Source: Methylobacterium sp. 77
GTDB lineage: Bacteria; Pseudomonadota; Alphaproteobacteria; Rhizobiales; Beijerinckiaceae
DNA length: 64,000 nt
Direction of reading: 5' to 3'
Assembly (NCBI RefSeq): GCF_000372825.1
Contig: NZ_KB910516.1
Coordinates: forward strand, 2,450,011-2,514,010
Both the position numbers and the translations under genes were made by a program. The notes under the pieces are model-generated. The model did not search any database and was not told the origin of the DNA. It saw only the letters and a list, made by a program, of their open reading frames with translations. Positions 48,884 to 57,743 of the stretch are shown here, piece after piece; position 1 is the stretch's first letter, and the number at the start of each line of letters is the position of its first letter.

Positions 48884-50109
48884 GCAAGCTGATCCCGGTC
48901 GCCGAGGCCCTCGCCCGCATCCTGAAAAGCGCCGCCGAGCCCGTGGAGGCCGAGACCGTCGCGGTGGCGCAGGCCTATGGCCGGACGCTGGCCGAGGACG
49001 TGGCCGCCCTGCGCACGCAGCCGCCCTTCCCCGCCTCGGCCATGGACGGCTATGCGGTGCGGGCCGAGGATGTAGCGACCGTGCCGGCGCGGCTGACGCT
49101 CATCGGCATGAGCGCGGCCGGCCATGGCTTTTCCGGCACCATCGGTCCCGGCGAAACGGTGCGGATCCTCACGGGCGCCCCGGTTCCTCAGGGCGCCGAC
49201 ACGATCCTGATCCAGGAGAACGCGGACGTCGCGGATACGGTCGTCACCGCGATCGAGCCGGTGGCCGCCGGTCGCCATATCCGTGTTCCCGGCCTCGATT
49301 TCCGGTCCGGCGATCCGCTCCTGCGCGCGGGCGAGAGCCTCGACGCGCGCCGCCTAGCCCTCGCGGCGGCGGGTGGCCATGCCACGCTGTCGGTGCGACG
49401 CAAGCCGCGTGTCGCCATCCTCGCCACTGGTGATGAACTGGTGGCGCCGGGCGGCCCGGCGCGCTGGGACCAGATCGTCGCCTCGAACGGGCTGGCGGTG
49501 GCGAGCCTCGCCCGCGAGGCCGGCGCCGAACCGATCGATCTCGGGATCGCTGGCGACAGCCTCGCCTCCCTCGAAGCGGCGCTTGGCCGGGCGCGGGACG
49601 CGAAGGCGGACCTCCTCGTCACCCTTGGCGGCGCCTCCGTCGGCGACCACGACCTCGTCCAGGCGGCCCTGCACCGCGAGGGGCTGGAACTCGGGTTCTG
49701 GCGCGTCGCCCTGCGGCCGGGCAAACCGCTGATGCACGGGCGGCTCGGGCCGATGATGGTGATCGGATTGCCCGGCAATCCGGTCTCCGCCGTGGTCTGC
49801 GGCCTGCTTTTCGTCGTGCCGGCGATCCGCGCCCTACTCGGCGATCCCAAGGCCGGGGCCGATCGCAGCGAGCCCGCGATCCTCGGTGCGGACATGCCGG
49901 CCAACGACGTGCGCCAGGATTACATGCGCGCCCGCGTCGAGGTCGCGTCGGATGGTCCGCCTCTGGTCTTCGCGGAGACGCGCCAGGATTCCTCGATGCT
50001 CTCGGTGCTCGGCCATTCCGAAGCCTTGCTCGTCAGGGCGCCGGGCGCCCCGGCGGCGAAAATCGGCGATCCGTGCCGGATCATCCGGCTCGACCGGACG
50101 CTGCTCTGA
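48880..50109 (+). CDS. moeA: Molybdopterin molybdenumtransferase
   Basis: The 409-residue enzyme inserts molybdenum into adenylylated molybdopterin. Blocks: [72 protein letters not shown] and [19 protein letters not shown]. The start is GTG 48880, overlapping the moaC stop; no ATG fits better. It is the last gene of trpGDC-moaC-moeA, an arrangement (trpC-moaC-moeA) common in Rhizobiales and followed there by lexA, which is not present here. Confidence 0.95.
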   Translation: MSKLIPVAEALARILKSAAEPVEAETVAVAQAYGRTLAEDVAALRTQPPFPASAMDGYAVRAEDVATVPARLTLIGMSAAGHGFSGTIGPGETVRILTGAPVPQGADTILIQENADVADTVVTAIEPVAAGRHIRVPGLDFRSGDPLLRAGESLDARRLALAAAGGHATLSVRRKPRVAILATGDELVAPGGPARWDQIVASNGLAVASLAREAGAEPIDLGIAGDSLASLEAALGRARDAKADLLVTLGGASVGDHDLVQAALHREGLELGFWRVALRPGKPLMHGRLGPMMVIGLPGNPVSAVVCGLLFVVPAIRALLGDPKAGADRSEPAILGADMPANDVRQDYMRARVEVASDGPPLVFAETRQDSSMLSVLGHSEALLVRAPGAPAAKIGDPCRIIRLDRTLL

Positions 50110-50138
50110 TCCCCGGCGTAAACCGCTGAGCGTGCGCC

Positions 50139-50837
50139 CTATGACGACCCGTCGCCCTCGGGTCTGAAGACGAAGTCCACGGCCCTCGCCACGATCTCCG
50201 GCTGGTAGGCATGGGGGCCGTCATATTCCACCGAGGTCACGTCGTAGCCCGCCTCCCTCAGCTGCTCGGTATGCACCCTCGCGCTGCGATCGATCGGGAT
50301 CTGCTCGTCCCGCGTCCCGTGCGAGATGAAGATGCGGGGTGCGCCGGATTGGAGGTGGACCGAGAGGAACCCCGCCGAGGACACGATGAGGTGGGTCACG
50401 ACATGGCCGTTGGCGAGGCCGGCGGAGAGGGTATAGCTGCCGCCGTCCGAATGGCCGGCGAAGACGATGTGCAGCGGATCGAGCATGTAGCGCGACGCCA
50501 CGTCGGTCAGGGCGAGGTCGAGCCGCTCGCGGTCCGGCCCGTGACCGCCGATGACGAGATCCCAGGTCGGAAACAGCGATTGCGGGGCGAGGAGGAGGAA
50601 GCCGCGCGCCGCCGCGTGATCCTCCAGCATCGGCAGGATCTTCTCCGCGCTACCCCCGCCTCCGTGGAAGAGAACGACCAGCGGTGCCGGCCGACGCGGA
50701 TCGATCCCCGGCGGCACGACGAGCACGGCGTCGCGCTCGTCGAACAGGCCGAGCCGGTGCCGACCCGGCGGCAGCGGTTCCAGGGTCGGCAGGCGGTGCG
50801 CGAAGGTGAGCCGCCCGGCGAGGTGGGGATCGATCAT
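50139..50837 (-). CDS. Alpha/beta hydrolase (phospholipase/carboxylesterase type)
   Basis: The 232-residue cytosolic hydrolase has LVVLFHGGGGSAEKILPMLEDHAAARGFLLLAPQS, the nucleophile in IVFAGHSDGGSYTLSAGLANG, ISHGTRDEQIPIDRSARVHTEQLREAGYDV carrying the acid residue, and the His in DGPHAYQPEIV. It belongs near the phospholipase/carboxylesterase and dienelactone-hydrolase-like groups. Substrate unknown. It is convergent with moeA. Confidence 0.83.
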   Translation of the reverse strand: MIDPHLAGRLTFAHRLPTLEPLPPGRHRLGLFDERDAVLVVPPGIDPRRPAPLVVLFHGGGGSAEKILPMLEDHAAARGFLLLAPQSLFPTWDLVIGGHGPDRERLDLALTDVASRYMLDPLHIVFAGHSDGGSYTLSAGLANGHVVTHLIVSSAGFLSVHLQSGAPRIFISHGTRDEQIPIDRSARVHTEQLREAGYDVTSVEYDGPHAYQPEIVARAVDFVFRPEGDGSS

Positions 50838-50853
50838 GCTGCGGACCTGCGTT

Positions 50854-51222
50854 CTAATCGCGCTTCGCTTCGGTCGCCGGCTTGATCTTCAACTGATCGA
50901 TGATCCAGAGCCAGCCGCCATCCTCCTGCAGCCGCGCGGTCTCGACCGAGATGGTCCCGTTCGGCAGGCGCGCGAAGGTCATGGCGACCGATCCGTTGCG
51001 GATGCTCGGCAGCGCCTCGGCGGCCGGGAATTCCGACCGGCGCGCGAGGAGGTCGGTGTAGAAGGTGCGGATCTCCTCCTGTCCGGTCGCCACGACCTTG
51101 CCGGCGGCCAGGACGGCATCGGTCTCGTAGAGGGCTACCAGCCCTTCAACGTCGCCGGCATTGGCCCGTTCGTTGAACAGGCGCGCGAGATCTTCGGGTG
51201 AGTGGGCGGGCGAGCGCTCCAT
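50854..51222 (-). CDS. SnoaL/NTF2-like protein
   Basis: The 122-residue small alpha+beta protein resembles the SgcJ/EcaC and DUF4440-like NTF2 group: SPEDLARLFNERANAGDVEGLVALYETDAVLAAGKVVATGQEEIRTFYTDLLAR and DGGWLWIIDQLKIKP. The fold provides a pocket used either as an enzyme or for binding; no catalytic residue can be named. Start 51222 has AGGAAAGGAAAC before it; a frame start at 51249 is less likely. Confidence 0.75.
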   Translation of the reverse strand: MERSPAHSPEDLARLFNERANAGDVEGLVALYETDAVLAAGKVVATGQEEIRTFYTDLLARRSEFPAAEALPSIRNGSVAMTFARLPNGTISVETARLQEDGGWLWIIDQLKIKPATEAKRD

Positions 51223-51296
51223 GGTGTTTCCTTTCCTGAGTTTTTTCATCTGAGCCGGTCTGTCCGCCGGACTTCGTCTGGTCTGCGAGATCTCGT

Positions 51297-51740
51297 CTAG
51301 GTCAGCAGGGTTCCCTCGGAATCACGCACCGCGACGGTCACCGGAATGCCCGCCTTCACGCTCTCCGAGACGGTGCAGAAGCGCTCGAACTGCTCCAGCA
51401 CCCTGTCGATGCGCGGCAGGGTCTCCGCCGGAGCGCCGAGCGCGATGCCGACCTCGATCCCGGTGATCCTCAAACGTCCCGCCTCGTTGCGCTCGACGCG
51501 GAAGCTCGATCGCGCGGCAATCCCGGTCGCATCCTGCTTGTACTTGCCGAGCGCGAAGACGAGGCTGGCACAGAGGCAGTTGGTGACGCCGGCCACGAGA
51601 ATCTGCTCCGGAAACGGGCCCTCCCCGCTGCCATAAGGCGCCGCCTCGTCGACGAGGAGGTTCGGAAACGCCTCCCCGAAATCGATCTCGAACCGATAGC
51701 CTTCGATCTGCTTGATCGTGATGCCGGGGCTGTCGCCCAT
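51297..51740 (-). CDS. OsmC-family peroxide reductase-like protein
   Basis: The 147-residue protein has the OsmC layout: two conserved cysteines in VAGVTNCLCASLVFALGKYK and FERFCTVSESVKAGIPVTV, and the N-terminal strand region YRFEIDFGEAFPNLLVDEAAPYGSGEGPFPEQ. Family members reduce organic hydroperoxides with a Cys pair, and others are of unknown role. The gene points away from the oxalate region, and the operator-like palindrome at 51867 lies about 127 bases upstream of its start, so it could also be affected by that regulator. Confidence 0.85.
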   Translation of the reverse strand: MGDSPGITIKQIEGYRFEIDFGEAFPNLLVDEAAPYGSGEGPFPEQILVAGVTNCLCASLVFALGKYKQDATGIAARSSFRVERNEAGRLRITGIEVGIALGAPAETLPRIDRVLEQFERFCTVSESVKAGIPVTVAVRDSEGTLLT

Positions 51741-52142
51741 CTGGGATGTCTCCTCGAGGCGCTCTTGGTGCCGGGGGCCGTCCGTCTCGGTGAGGCAACG
51801 AACCGGGACCGAGCGACAGTTCCATCCCGATCCGGCTTCTTCACCCGTGTTGACAGCCCGCGGTCATTGGCATACCAAATACCAACGATAGACGCACAGA
51901 AAAAGCAAGTGCGCTGATCATCTCTCGGAAAGGAACACGCCTTTCCGCGAAGTGGAGGAAGCGATCACGATGATGCATTGCAGCATTCGCAACCGCAATA
52001 TTGTCTCCGTTGAGGTCGGTCCCTCCGCAACGACTTGGAGCGTAGCACGACGCCGCGCTCTCCCGGCGACCCATCGCAGCTAAAGCCGGGTAACCCGGCG
52101 CAGCACGTGAAACGGGTTTCGAGCGAAGACACGAGCCAGGGC
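51741..52142. other. Intergenic region between OsmC and PAS genes
   Basis: Divergent control region of about 400 bases. It contains the operator-like repeat at 51867-51885 and the TTGACA promoter candidate next to it, described separately. The bases from about 51880 to 51990 are locally less GC-rich. No supported gene is seen. In-frame alternative starts for the PAS gene (TTG 52035, GTG 52107) lie in this region. Confidence 0.5.
51850..51885 (+). promoter_or_regulatory. GntR-type operator and promoter candidate before PAS-frc1
   Basis: On the plus strand, TTGACA (51850-51855) is followed after 17 bases by TACCAA (51873-51878). Overlapping the -10 is the inverted repeat 51867-51885, which reads on the minus strand TTGGTATTTGGTATGCCAA (7-5-7 layout, 6 of 7 pairs matching). 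The same sequence occurs at 60766, and a perfect version at 59159. The bound regulator is probably the GntR/FCD protein at 59796-60488. Confidence 0.65.
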
Positions 52143-52586
52143 ATGTCGGACCAAGCCAATCCCGCCACAATCGACATGACTCAGATCGTCGAAGCGGCGG
52201 GTGACGCCATCGTCGTCTCCGATCCCGACGGTGCCATCGTGGTCTGGAATTCGTCGGCGGAACGGATCTTCGGGTTCTCGCAATCCGAGGCGATCGGTCG
52301 ATCCCTCGACCTGATCACCCCCGAACGCCAGCGTCAGCGTCACTGGGACGGTTACGCCAAGACGATGCGCACCGGCGTCACCCGCTACGGCACCGAGGTG
52401 CTGCGGGTGCCGGCGATCCACAAGGACGGGCGATCGCTCTCCATCGCCTTCACCGTCGGGCTGCTTCACGGGGCGGACGGGACGGTGACGGGCATCCTGG
52501 CGATCATCCGGGATGAGACCAAGAGGTGGAACGACGAGCGTCAGATGCGCAAGCGCCTGACCGAACTCGAAAGCACCGCCACCTAG
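52143..52586 (+). CDS. Stand-alone PAS-domain protein
   Basis: The protein of about 147 residues is essentially one PAS domain: [57 protein letters not shown] through [13 protein letters not shown], then a short helical tail ([15 protein letters not shown]). There is no kinase, cyclase or DNA-binding output, so it must act by binding another protein or a ligand such as heme or flavin. ATG 52143 is the most natural start; GTG 52107 would add 12 residues. It lies between the operator at 51867 and frc1, 110 bases before frc1, and is probably part of the same transcript. Confidence 0.8.
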   Translation: MSDQANPATIDMTQIVEAAGDAIVVSDPDGAIVVWNSSAERIFGFSQSEAIGRSLDLITPERQRQRHWDGYAKTMRTGVTRYGTEVLRVPAIHKDGRSLSIAFTVGLLHGADGTVTGILAIIRDETKRWNDERQMRKRLTELESTAT

Positions 52587-52696
52587 ATCAACGATTTCGC
52601 CGGACTAGAGGCCAAGAACAGTTCCGGGCCGGAACCGGGCAGCCGAAATATCCGATCCATCGTTACAGAATTACAATCGAAAGGGAGAACGTCGAG

Positions 52697-53947
52697 ATGA
52701 GCAAGCCGCTTGAAGGCACCAAGATCATCGATTTCACGCACGTCCAGGCGGGGCCTGCCTGCACCCAGCTGCTGGCTTGGTTCGGTGCCGACGTGATCAA
52801 GGTCGAGCGTCCCGGCTCCGGCGACGTGACGCGCACGCAGCTGCGCCATGTCGAGGATGCCGACGCCCTCTACTTCACCATGCTCAACTCGAACAAGCGT
52901 TCGCTGACGCTGGACACCAAGACCCCCGAGGGCAAGGAAGTCCTCGAGAACATGATCAAGCAATCCGATGTCATGGTCGAGAATTTCGGCCCCGGCGCGC
53001 TTGATCGCATGGGCTTCTCCTGGGCTCGCATCCAGGAGCTCAACCCGGGCATGATCCTCGCCTCGGTGAAGGGCTTCTCCGACGGCCACCATTACGAGGA
53101 CCTGAAGGTCTACGAGAACGTGGCCCAGTGCGCCGGCGGCGCCGCCTCCACCACCGGCTTCTGGGACGGCCCCCCCACCGTCAGCGCCGCCGCCCTCGGT
53201 GATTCCAACACCGGCATGCACCTGGCCATCGGCATCCTCACGGCGCTCCACCAGAAGAACAAGACCGGCAAGGGCCAGAAGGTCGCCGTGTCGATGCAGG
53301 ATTCGGTGCTGAACCTCTGCCGCGTCAAGCTGCGCGACCAGCAGCGCCTCGACGCCCTCGGCTACCTCGAGGAATACCCGCAATACCCGCATGGCGAGTT
53401 CACCGACGTGGTGCCGCGCGGCGGCAATGCGGGCGGCGGCGGCCAGCCGGGCTGGGTGCTGAAGTGCAAGGGCTGGGAGACCGATCCCAACGCCTACATC
53501 TACTTCACCATCCAGGGTCATGCCTGGGCCCCGATCTGCAAGGCGATCGGCAAGCCGGAATGGGAGAACGACCCGGCCTACAGCACCGCCCGTGCCCGCC
53601 AGGACAAGATCATGGACATCTTCGGCACGATCGAGGAGTGGCTCGCCGACAAGACCAAGTTCGAGGCCGTCGACATCCTGCGCAAGTTCGACATCCCGTG
53701 CTCGCCGGTCCTGTCGATGAAGGAGCTCTCGGTCGATCCGTCGCTCCGCGCCAGCGGCACCATCGTCGAGGTTCCGCATTCGAAGCTCGGCTCGTACCTG
53801 ACCGTCGGCAGCCCGATCAAGTTCTCGGACATGCCGGTGGAGGTGAAGGCCTCGCCGCTGCTCGGCGAGCACACCGACGAGGTGCTGCTCGACCTCGGCT
53901 ACACCCAGCAGCAGATCGAGCGCCTGCATCAGGCACGCGCCGTCTGA
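52697..53947 (+). CDS. frc: Formyl-CoA:oxalate CoA-transferase, copy 1
   Basis: The 416-residue class III CoA-transferase moves CoA from formyl-CoA to oxalate, giving oxalyl-CoA for Oxc. It begins [39 protein letters not shown]. The catalytic aspartate sits at D169 in [14 protein letters not shown], the same number as in the Oxalobacter enzyme. The glycine loop [30 protein letters not shown], typical of Frc, is present. AAGGGAG precedes the start. Codon use is very biased to preferred codons, suggesting high expression. A second, similar copy follows oxc at 63132. Confidence 0.95.
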   Translation: MSKPLEGTKIIDFTHVQAGPACTQLLAWFGADVIKVERPGSGDVTRTQLRHVEDADALYFTMLNSNKRSLTLDTKTPEGKEVLENMIKQSDVMVENFGPGALDRMGFSWARIQELNPGMILASVKGFSDGHHYEDLKVYENVAQCAGGAASTTGFWDGPPTVSAAALGDSNTGMHLAIGILTALHQKNKTGKGQKVAVSMQDSVLNLCRVKLRDQQRLDALGYLEEYPQYPHGEFTDVVPRGGNAGGGGQPGWVLKCKGWETDPNAYIYFTIQGHAWAPICKAIGKPEWENDPAYSTARARQDKIMDIFGTIEEWLADKTKFEAVDILRKFDIPCSPVLSMKELSVDPSLRASGTIVEVPHSKLGSYLTVGSPIKFSDMPVEVKASPLLGEHTDEVLLDLGYTQQQIERLHQARAV

Positions 53948-53972
53948 CGCACGCCGTCTCATGATATCGGAT

Positions 53973-54003
53973 ACGGCGCGCCCTCGGGCGCGCCGTCTTC
54001 GTT
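53973..54003 (+). terminator. Terminator after frc copy 1
   Basis: An 11-bp stem (ACGGCGCGCCC / GGGCGCGCCGT) with a very tight loop is followed by CTTCGTTT. It lies 26 bases after the frc1 stop and before the HPP-CBS gene. Confidence 0.75.
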
Positions 54004-54059
54004 TCTGCCGCCGGTCGATTCAATCCCGCTGCAACGCTCCACACGAGGTCCGTCAGCCG

Positions 54060-55286
54060 ATGCACTCATTCCTGCGCCGTCTCATCCCGGATGCATCGCC
54101 CCTGAGCCATCGCGAGCGCATCCGCTCGGCAATGGGCGCCCTCATCGGGATTCTCGCCACCGGCCTGCTCAGCCGGGCGGCCATCGGTTCCGATAGCGCC
54201 CTCCCCGCGATGATCGCGCCGATGGGCGCATCGGCGGTGCTGCTCTTCGCCGTGCCGGCGAGCCCCCTGGCTCAGCCCTGGTCGATCGTCGGCGGCAACC
54301 TCGTCGCGGCTCTGGTCGGCGTGACCGTCGCGGCGCTGGTGCCGAACCCGTTCCTGGCCGCCTCCCTCGCCATTTCCTGCGCCATCGCCCTGATGATGGC
54401 CCTGCGCTGCCTTCACCCGCCGAGCGGAGCGGTGGCGCTCACCGCCGTTCTCGGCGGCCACGAGATCCACGAACTCGGCTACGCCTTCGTGCTGTGGCCG
54501 GTCGGCGCCAACTCGCTCCTGCTCCTCGCCGTGGCGCTGCTGTTCAACAACCTGACCGGCCGCTCCTATCCGCACGTGACCGTGCCGACCCCGGTCGATC
54601 ACGGAACCAAGGACCCCGCCCCCTCCGCCCGCGCCGGCATCACGGCGGCCGATCTCGATGCGGTGCTCGGCGAATACGACCAGATCCTCGATGTCCGGCG
54701 CGGCGATCTCCAGGCGATCATCCTGCAGGCGCAGATCCACGCCTACCGGCGCCGCACCGGTCAGGCGACCTGCGCCGACATCATGTCCCGTGACGTCATC
54801 GCGGTGGCACCCGGCGATTCGCTCAAGACCGTCCTCGATCTCCTGCGCCGCCGCCGCGTGAAGGCCCTCCCCGTCACGGACGAGAGCGCGCGCGTGCTGG
54901 GAATCGTCACCCAGACCGACATTCTGCACAAGACGGTGTGGGAGATGCGCGGACCGCGCCTCGGCCTCGGCCGGCGGGTGGGCCTGACCCTGACGCGGGG
55001 CCGCGCGCCCCATGGCAGCGTCGAGGACATCATGACCGCGCCGGTGCGAACGGCGCGAGCGGAGACGCCGATCGCCGACATCGTGCTGTGGATGTCGGAT
55101 TCCGGCCTCCATCATCTTCCCGTGGTCGGGCCCGACGGAAGGCTCGTCGGCATCGTGTCTCAGACCGACCTCGTCGCCGAACTCCTGGCCGAGATGTCGG
55201 GCCATTCCGACCCGTTGCCCCGCAGGGTTGCGAGTGACCCGGCACCGCTTCCGGCGAGCGCGGTATCGATCGCCGAAGCGGTCTGA
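54060..55286 (+). CDS. HPP-family membrane protein with two CBS domains
   Basis: A 408-residue protein. The N-terminal HPP domain (about 20-175) has four to five hydrophobic segments and the naming motif in LRCLHPPSGAVALTAVLGGHEIHELGYAF. A linker of about 60 residues leads to two CBS domains (about 240-300 and 320-385): CADIMSRDVIAVAPGDSLKTVLDLLRRRRVKALPVTDE and VEDIMTAPVRTARAETPIADIVLWMSDSGLHHLPVVGPDGRLVGIVSQTDLV. CBS pairs usually bind adenine nucleotides. HPP proteins have been linked to nitrite or other anion transport in some organisms; the substrate here is unknown. ATG 54060 is preferred over an upstream in-frame ATG. Confidence 0.87.
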   Translation: MHSFLRRLIPDASPLSHRERIRSAMGALIGILATGLLSRAAIGSDSALPAMIAPMGASAVLLFAVPASPLAQPWSIVGGNLVAALVGVTVAALVPNPFLAASLAISCAIALMMALRCLHPPSGAVALTAVLGGHEIHELGYAFVLWPVGANSLLLLAVALLFNNLTGRSYPHVTVPTPVDHGTKDPAPSARAGITAADLDAVLGEYDQILDVRRGDLQAIILQAQIHAYRRRTGQATCADIMSRDVIAVAPGDSLKTVLDLLRRRRVKALPVTDESARVLGIVTQTDILHKTVWEMRGPRLGLGRRVGLTLTRGRAPHGSVEDIMTAPVRTARAETPIADIVLWMSDSGLHHLPVVGPDGRLVGIVSQTDLVAELLAEMSGHSDPLPRRVASDPAPLPASAVSIAEAV

Positions 55287-55441
55287 CTCCATGATCGGGC
55301 GAGCCCGCGGATCGCAGCGCCTCCCCGCAGCTTTTATCGCCGAATCGCGCTAGCTTACGTCATCGGCACTGCCTCCGCGCAACGAGGGGCGGAGGATCGT
55401 CTGCGCCGTTTCGACGAGCGTGATCGGAACGGAGCAGTGCC

Positions 55442-57295
55442 ATGGCAGCGCCCTCATACGTCTACGACCTTCTGGCATCGGAATCGTCGGCGCGCTGGGG
55501 TGCCGATTCCCCGGTCGGCCGCCCGGTGACGATCTCCTACAGCTTCGCCACGACCCAACGCTCGGATACGAGCTATCCCAACTTCACCGCCTTCTCGGCC
55601 ACCGAGATCGCGGCGACGCGCGAGGCGCTGGACTATATCGCCTCGCTCACCGGCATCACCTTCGTGGAAACGAGCGCGGCCGCCGGCGATCTGCAATTCG
55701 CCAATGGCGACCTCTCCGCCTTCGGCTCCGGCGTCAGCGGCCGGGCGACCTACGGCTACACGAATTCGGGCATCCAGAACGCCACTGTCGTCCTTTCCAA
55801 TACCGGGTCATCGAGCCTCGCCGGCAGCGATTTCGTCCCCGGCGGCATCACGGCGAACGACATCGGCGGCCATGGCTGGGGAACGCTGCTGCACGAGATC
55901 GGGCACGCGCTGGGCCTCAAACATCCGTTTGAGCCGAACATCGCCGGCGATCCGGGTTCGATCATGCCGACGAATCTCGACGATCTCTCGCGCACGGTGA
56001 TGTCCTACACGCCGTACCAGCCCTCGAACGTGGCCATCGTGACCGGCAACGCGAGCAGCTACTCGTACAGATATTCGAACCTCGCCCCGGAGACGTACGG
56101 GCTCTACGATATCGCCGCCCTGCAATACCTCTACGGCAAGCCGCAGGCCTCGGCCGGGAACAAGGTCTTCGCCTTCTCGCCGAGCGACCCGACCCTCGCG
56201 ACGCTGTACGATACCGGCCCCGACAATACGATCGACTGCTCGGCGCTGACCGGGTCCTCGACCATCGACCTGAACGCGGGCAAGACCAGCCATCTCGCGA
56301 TCAGCCAAGACCTGCCCTTCGGCATCGCTCTTCCCGATCAATATGACGGCTCGTCCGCCGTGACGCTCGCCTATGGCTGCGTCATCACCAACGCCATCGG
56401 CGGTTCCGGCGCCGACCGGATCACCGGCAACGGGCTCGCCAATCGTCTCGATGGAGGGGCCGGGGCCGATACGATGAAGGGCGGCCTCGGCAACGACGTC
56501 TACCTCATCGACGCTGCCGGCGACCGGGCGATCGAATCGGCGGGTCAGGGCACCGACACGGTCAAGTCTTCGGTCAGCCTGACGCTCGGCGGCAATCTCG
56601 AGAATCTGATTCTCACCGGCTCTGGCGCGATCAACGGCACCGGCAATGCGGCGGGCAATTCCATCACCGGGAACGGGGCCGCCAATACGCTCACCGGAGG
56701 CGGCGGTGCGGACAAACTGAAGGGCGGAGCGGGCAACGACACCTATGTCAGCGACGGCCTCGACACGATCACCGAGACCTCCGCCACGGGCGGCACCGAC
56801 CGGGTGGTCAGTTCCGGCACGCTGACGCTCGGCGCCAACGTGGAGAACCTGACGCTCAGCGGTTCGGGGGCGATCAACGGCATCGGCAACGCCCTCGCCA
56901 ACGTCCTCACGGGCAACGGCGCCGCCAACAAGCTCGTCGGCCTCGCCGGGCACGACACGCTGACCGGAGGAGCCGGCGCCGACTTCTTCGTGTTCAGGAC
57001 ATTGGCCGACAGCACGGTGGCATCCGCCGGGCGCGACCTGATCAAGGACTTCTCGCAAGCCCAGCACGACCGCCTCGATTTTCGCGACATCGATGCCCAT
57101 GCCGGCCTGCCGGACAATCAGTCCTTCAGCTTCATCGGCGGCGCGGCGTTCCATAAAACCGCCGGCGAGTTGCGGGCCGTGGCGGCAGGTGCCGATACCC
57201 TGGTGAGCGGCGACGTCGACGGCAACGGCAGCGCCGATTTCAGCGTGCTCCTGCGCGGTCATCTCACGCTTCAGGCGGGCGATTTCCTGCTCTGA
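55442..57295 (+). CDS. Serralysin-like M10 metalloprotease with RTX repeats
   Basis: A 617-residue secreted protease. The N-terminal M10 domain has the zinc motif H151EIGHALGLKHP (ligands H151, H155, H161) and a Met-turn TVMSYTPYQ. The following region has RTX nonapeptide units, GGAGADTMKGGLGNDVYL, GGGGADKLKGGAGNDTY and GLAGHDTLTGGAGADFF, alternating with repeats of the type LGxNLENLxLxGSGAINGxGN. It ends with DGNGSADFSVLLRGHLTLQAGDFLL, like a type I secretion signal. It lacks a cleavable signal peptide, as expected. No ABC/MFP secretion genes or inhibitor gene are in the window. The stop codon lies in a copy of the 26-bp repeat. Confidence 0.9.
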   Translation: MAAPSYVYDLLASESSARWGADSPVGRPVTISYSFATTQRSDTSYPNFTAFSATEIAATREALDYIASLTGITFVETSAAAGDLQFANGDLSAFGSGVSGRATYGYTNSGIQNATVVLSNTGSSSLAGSDFVPGGITANDIGGHGWGTLLHEIGHALGLKHPFEPNIAGDPGSIMPTNLDDLSRTVMSYTPYQPSNVAIVTGNASSYSYRYSNLAPETYGLYDIAALQYLYGKPQASAGNKVFAFSPSDPTLATLYDTGPDNTIDCSALTGSSTIDLNAGKTSHLAISQDLPFGIALPDQYDGSSAVTLAYGCVITNAIGGSGADRITGNGLANRLDGGAGADTMKGGLGNDVYLIDAAGDRAIESAGQGTDTVKSSVSLTLGGNLENLILTGSGAINGTGNAAGNSITGNGAANTLTGGGGADKLKGGAGNDTYVSDGLDTITETSATGGTDRVVSSGTLTLGANVENLTLSGSGAINGIGNALANVLTGNGAANKLVGLAGHDTLTGGAGADFFVFRTLADSTVASAGRDLIKDFSQAQHDRLDFRDIDAHAGLPDNQSFSFIGGAAFHKTAGELRAVAAGADTLVSGDVDGNGSADFSVLLRGHLTLQAGDFLL

Positions 57296-57318
57296 GACCA
57301 GACCTCGATGAGCCTGAC
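57293..57318 (+). repeat. Dispersed 26-bp repeat (copy 2)
   Basis: The sequence from 57293 (starting TGAGACCAGACCTCGATGAG) matches the minus strand of 23104-23129 at 25 of 26 positions. It begins exactly at the stop codon of the serralysin-like gene. Unlike copy 1 it does not extend into a long hairpin. Confidence 0.65.
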
Positions 57319-57331
57319 CTATGGGTCACCC

Positions 57332-57613
57332 TCATTGCGACTTGAGATGAGCCTCGGGCGCGGCGGTCCCGTCGCCGGTCTCTTCGCCGGTCTCTTCGGC
57401 GACGTCGAAGGGCAGCCATCCGGTGAAAGGCTCCAGGGCGTCGTCGCCGTTCGGGCGATACCACCGCCAGACCTGATGCGACCGGCTCGGTGAATACCAG
57501 CGTCCGCTCCGACCCTCGACCTGAATGGCCCCGAGGGTGAGGTGATTGAGCCAGAGCCGGTCGACGGTCTCGGGCGCGGTCGTCATGGGCTGCCACAGGG
57601 CATTCTCAGGCAT
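57332..57613 (-). CDS. Small conserved-looking soluble protein, unknown
   Basis: A 93-residue predicted protein: MPENALWQPMTTAPETVDRL then a Trp-rich core (LNHLTLGAIQVEGRSGRWYSPSRSHQVWRWYRPNGDDALEPFTGWLPFDVAEE) and a polar Glu/Thr-rich tail. The WQPMTTAP.. and F.GWLP pattern resembles small phage-related or DUF551-like proteins, but I cannot place it firmly. It is 130 bases downstream of oxlT on the same strand and convergent with the serralysin-like gene. Confidence 0.6.
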   Translation of the reverse strand: MPENALWQPMTTAPETVDRLWLNHLTLGAIQVEGRSGRWYSPSRSHQVWRWYRPNGDDALEPFTGWLPFDVAEETGEETGDGTAAPEAHLKSQ

Positions 57614-57743
57614 GGGCCGGTCTCCCGCTCCGCTGTGAAGGATGGGCTCTGCTGTCGCTCCGGCTTCCCGTGCCGGCCGAATGTCAACGAAGAACGCCGC
57701 CCCTGTGATGGGGCGGCGCTCGGTGGTGTCGCTCGGTCCCGTC

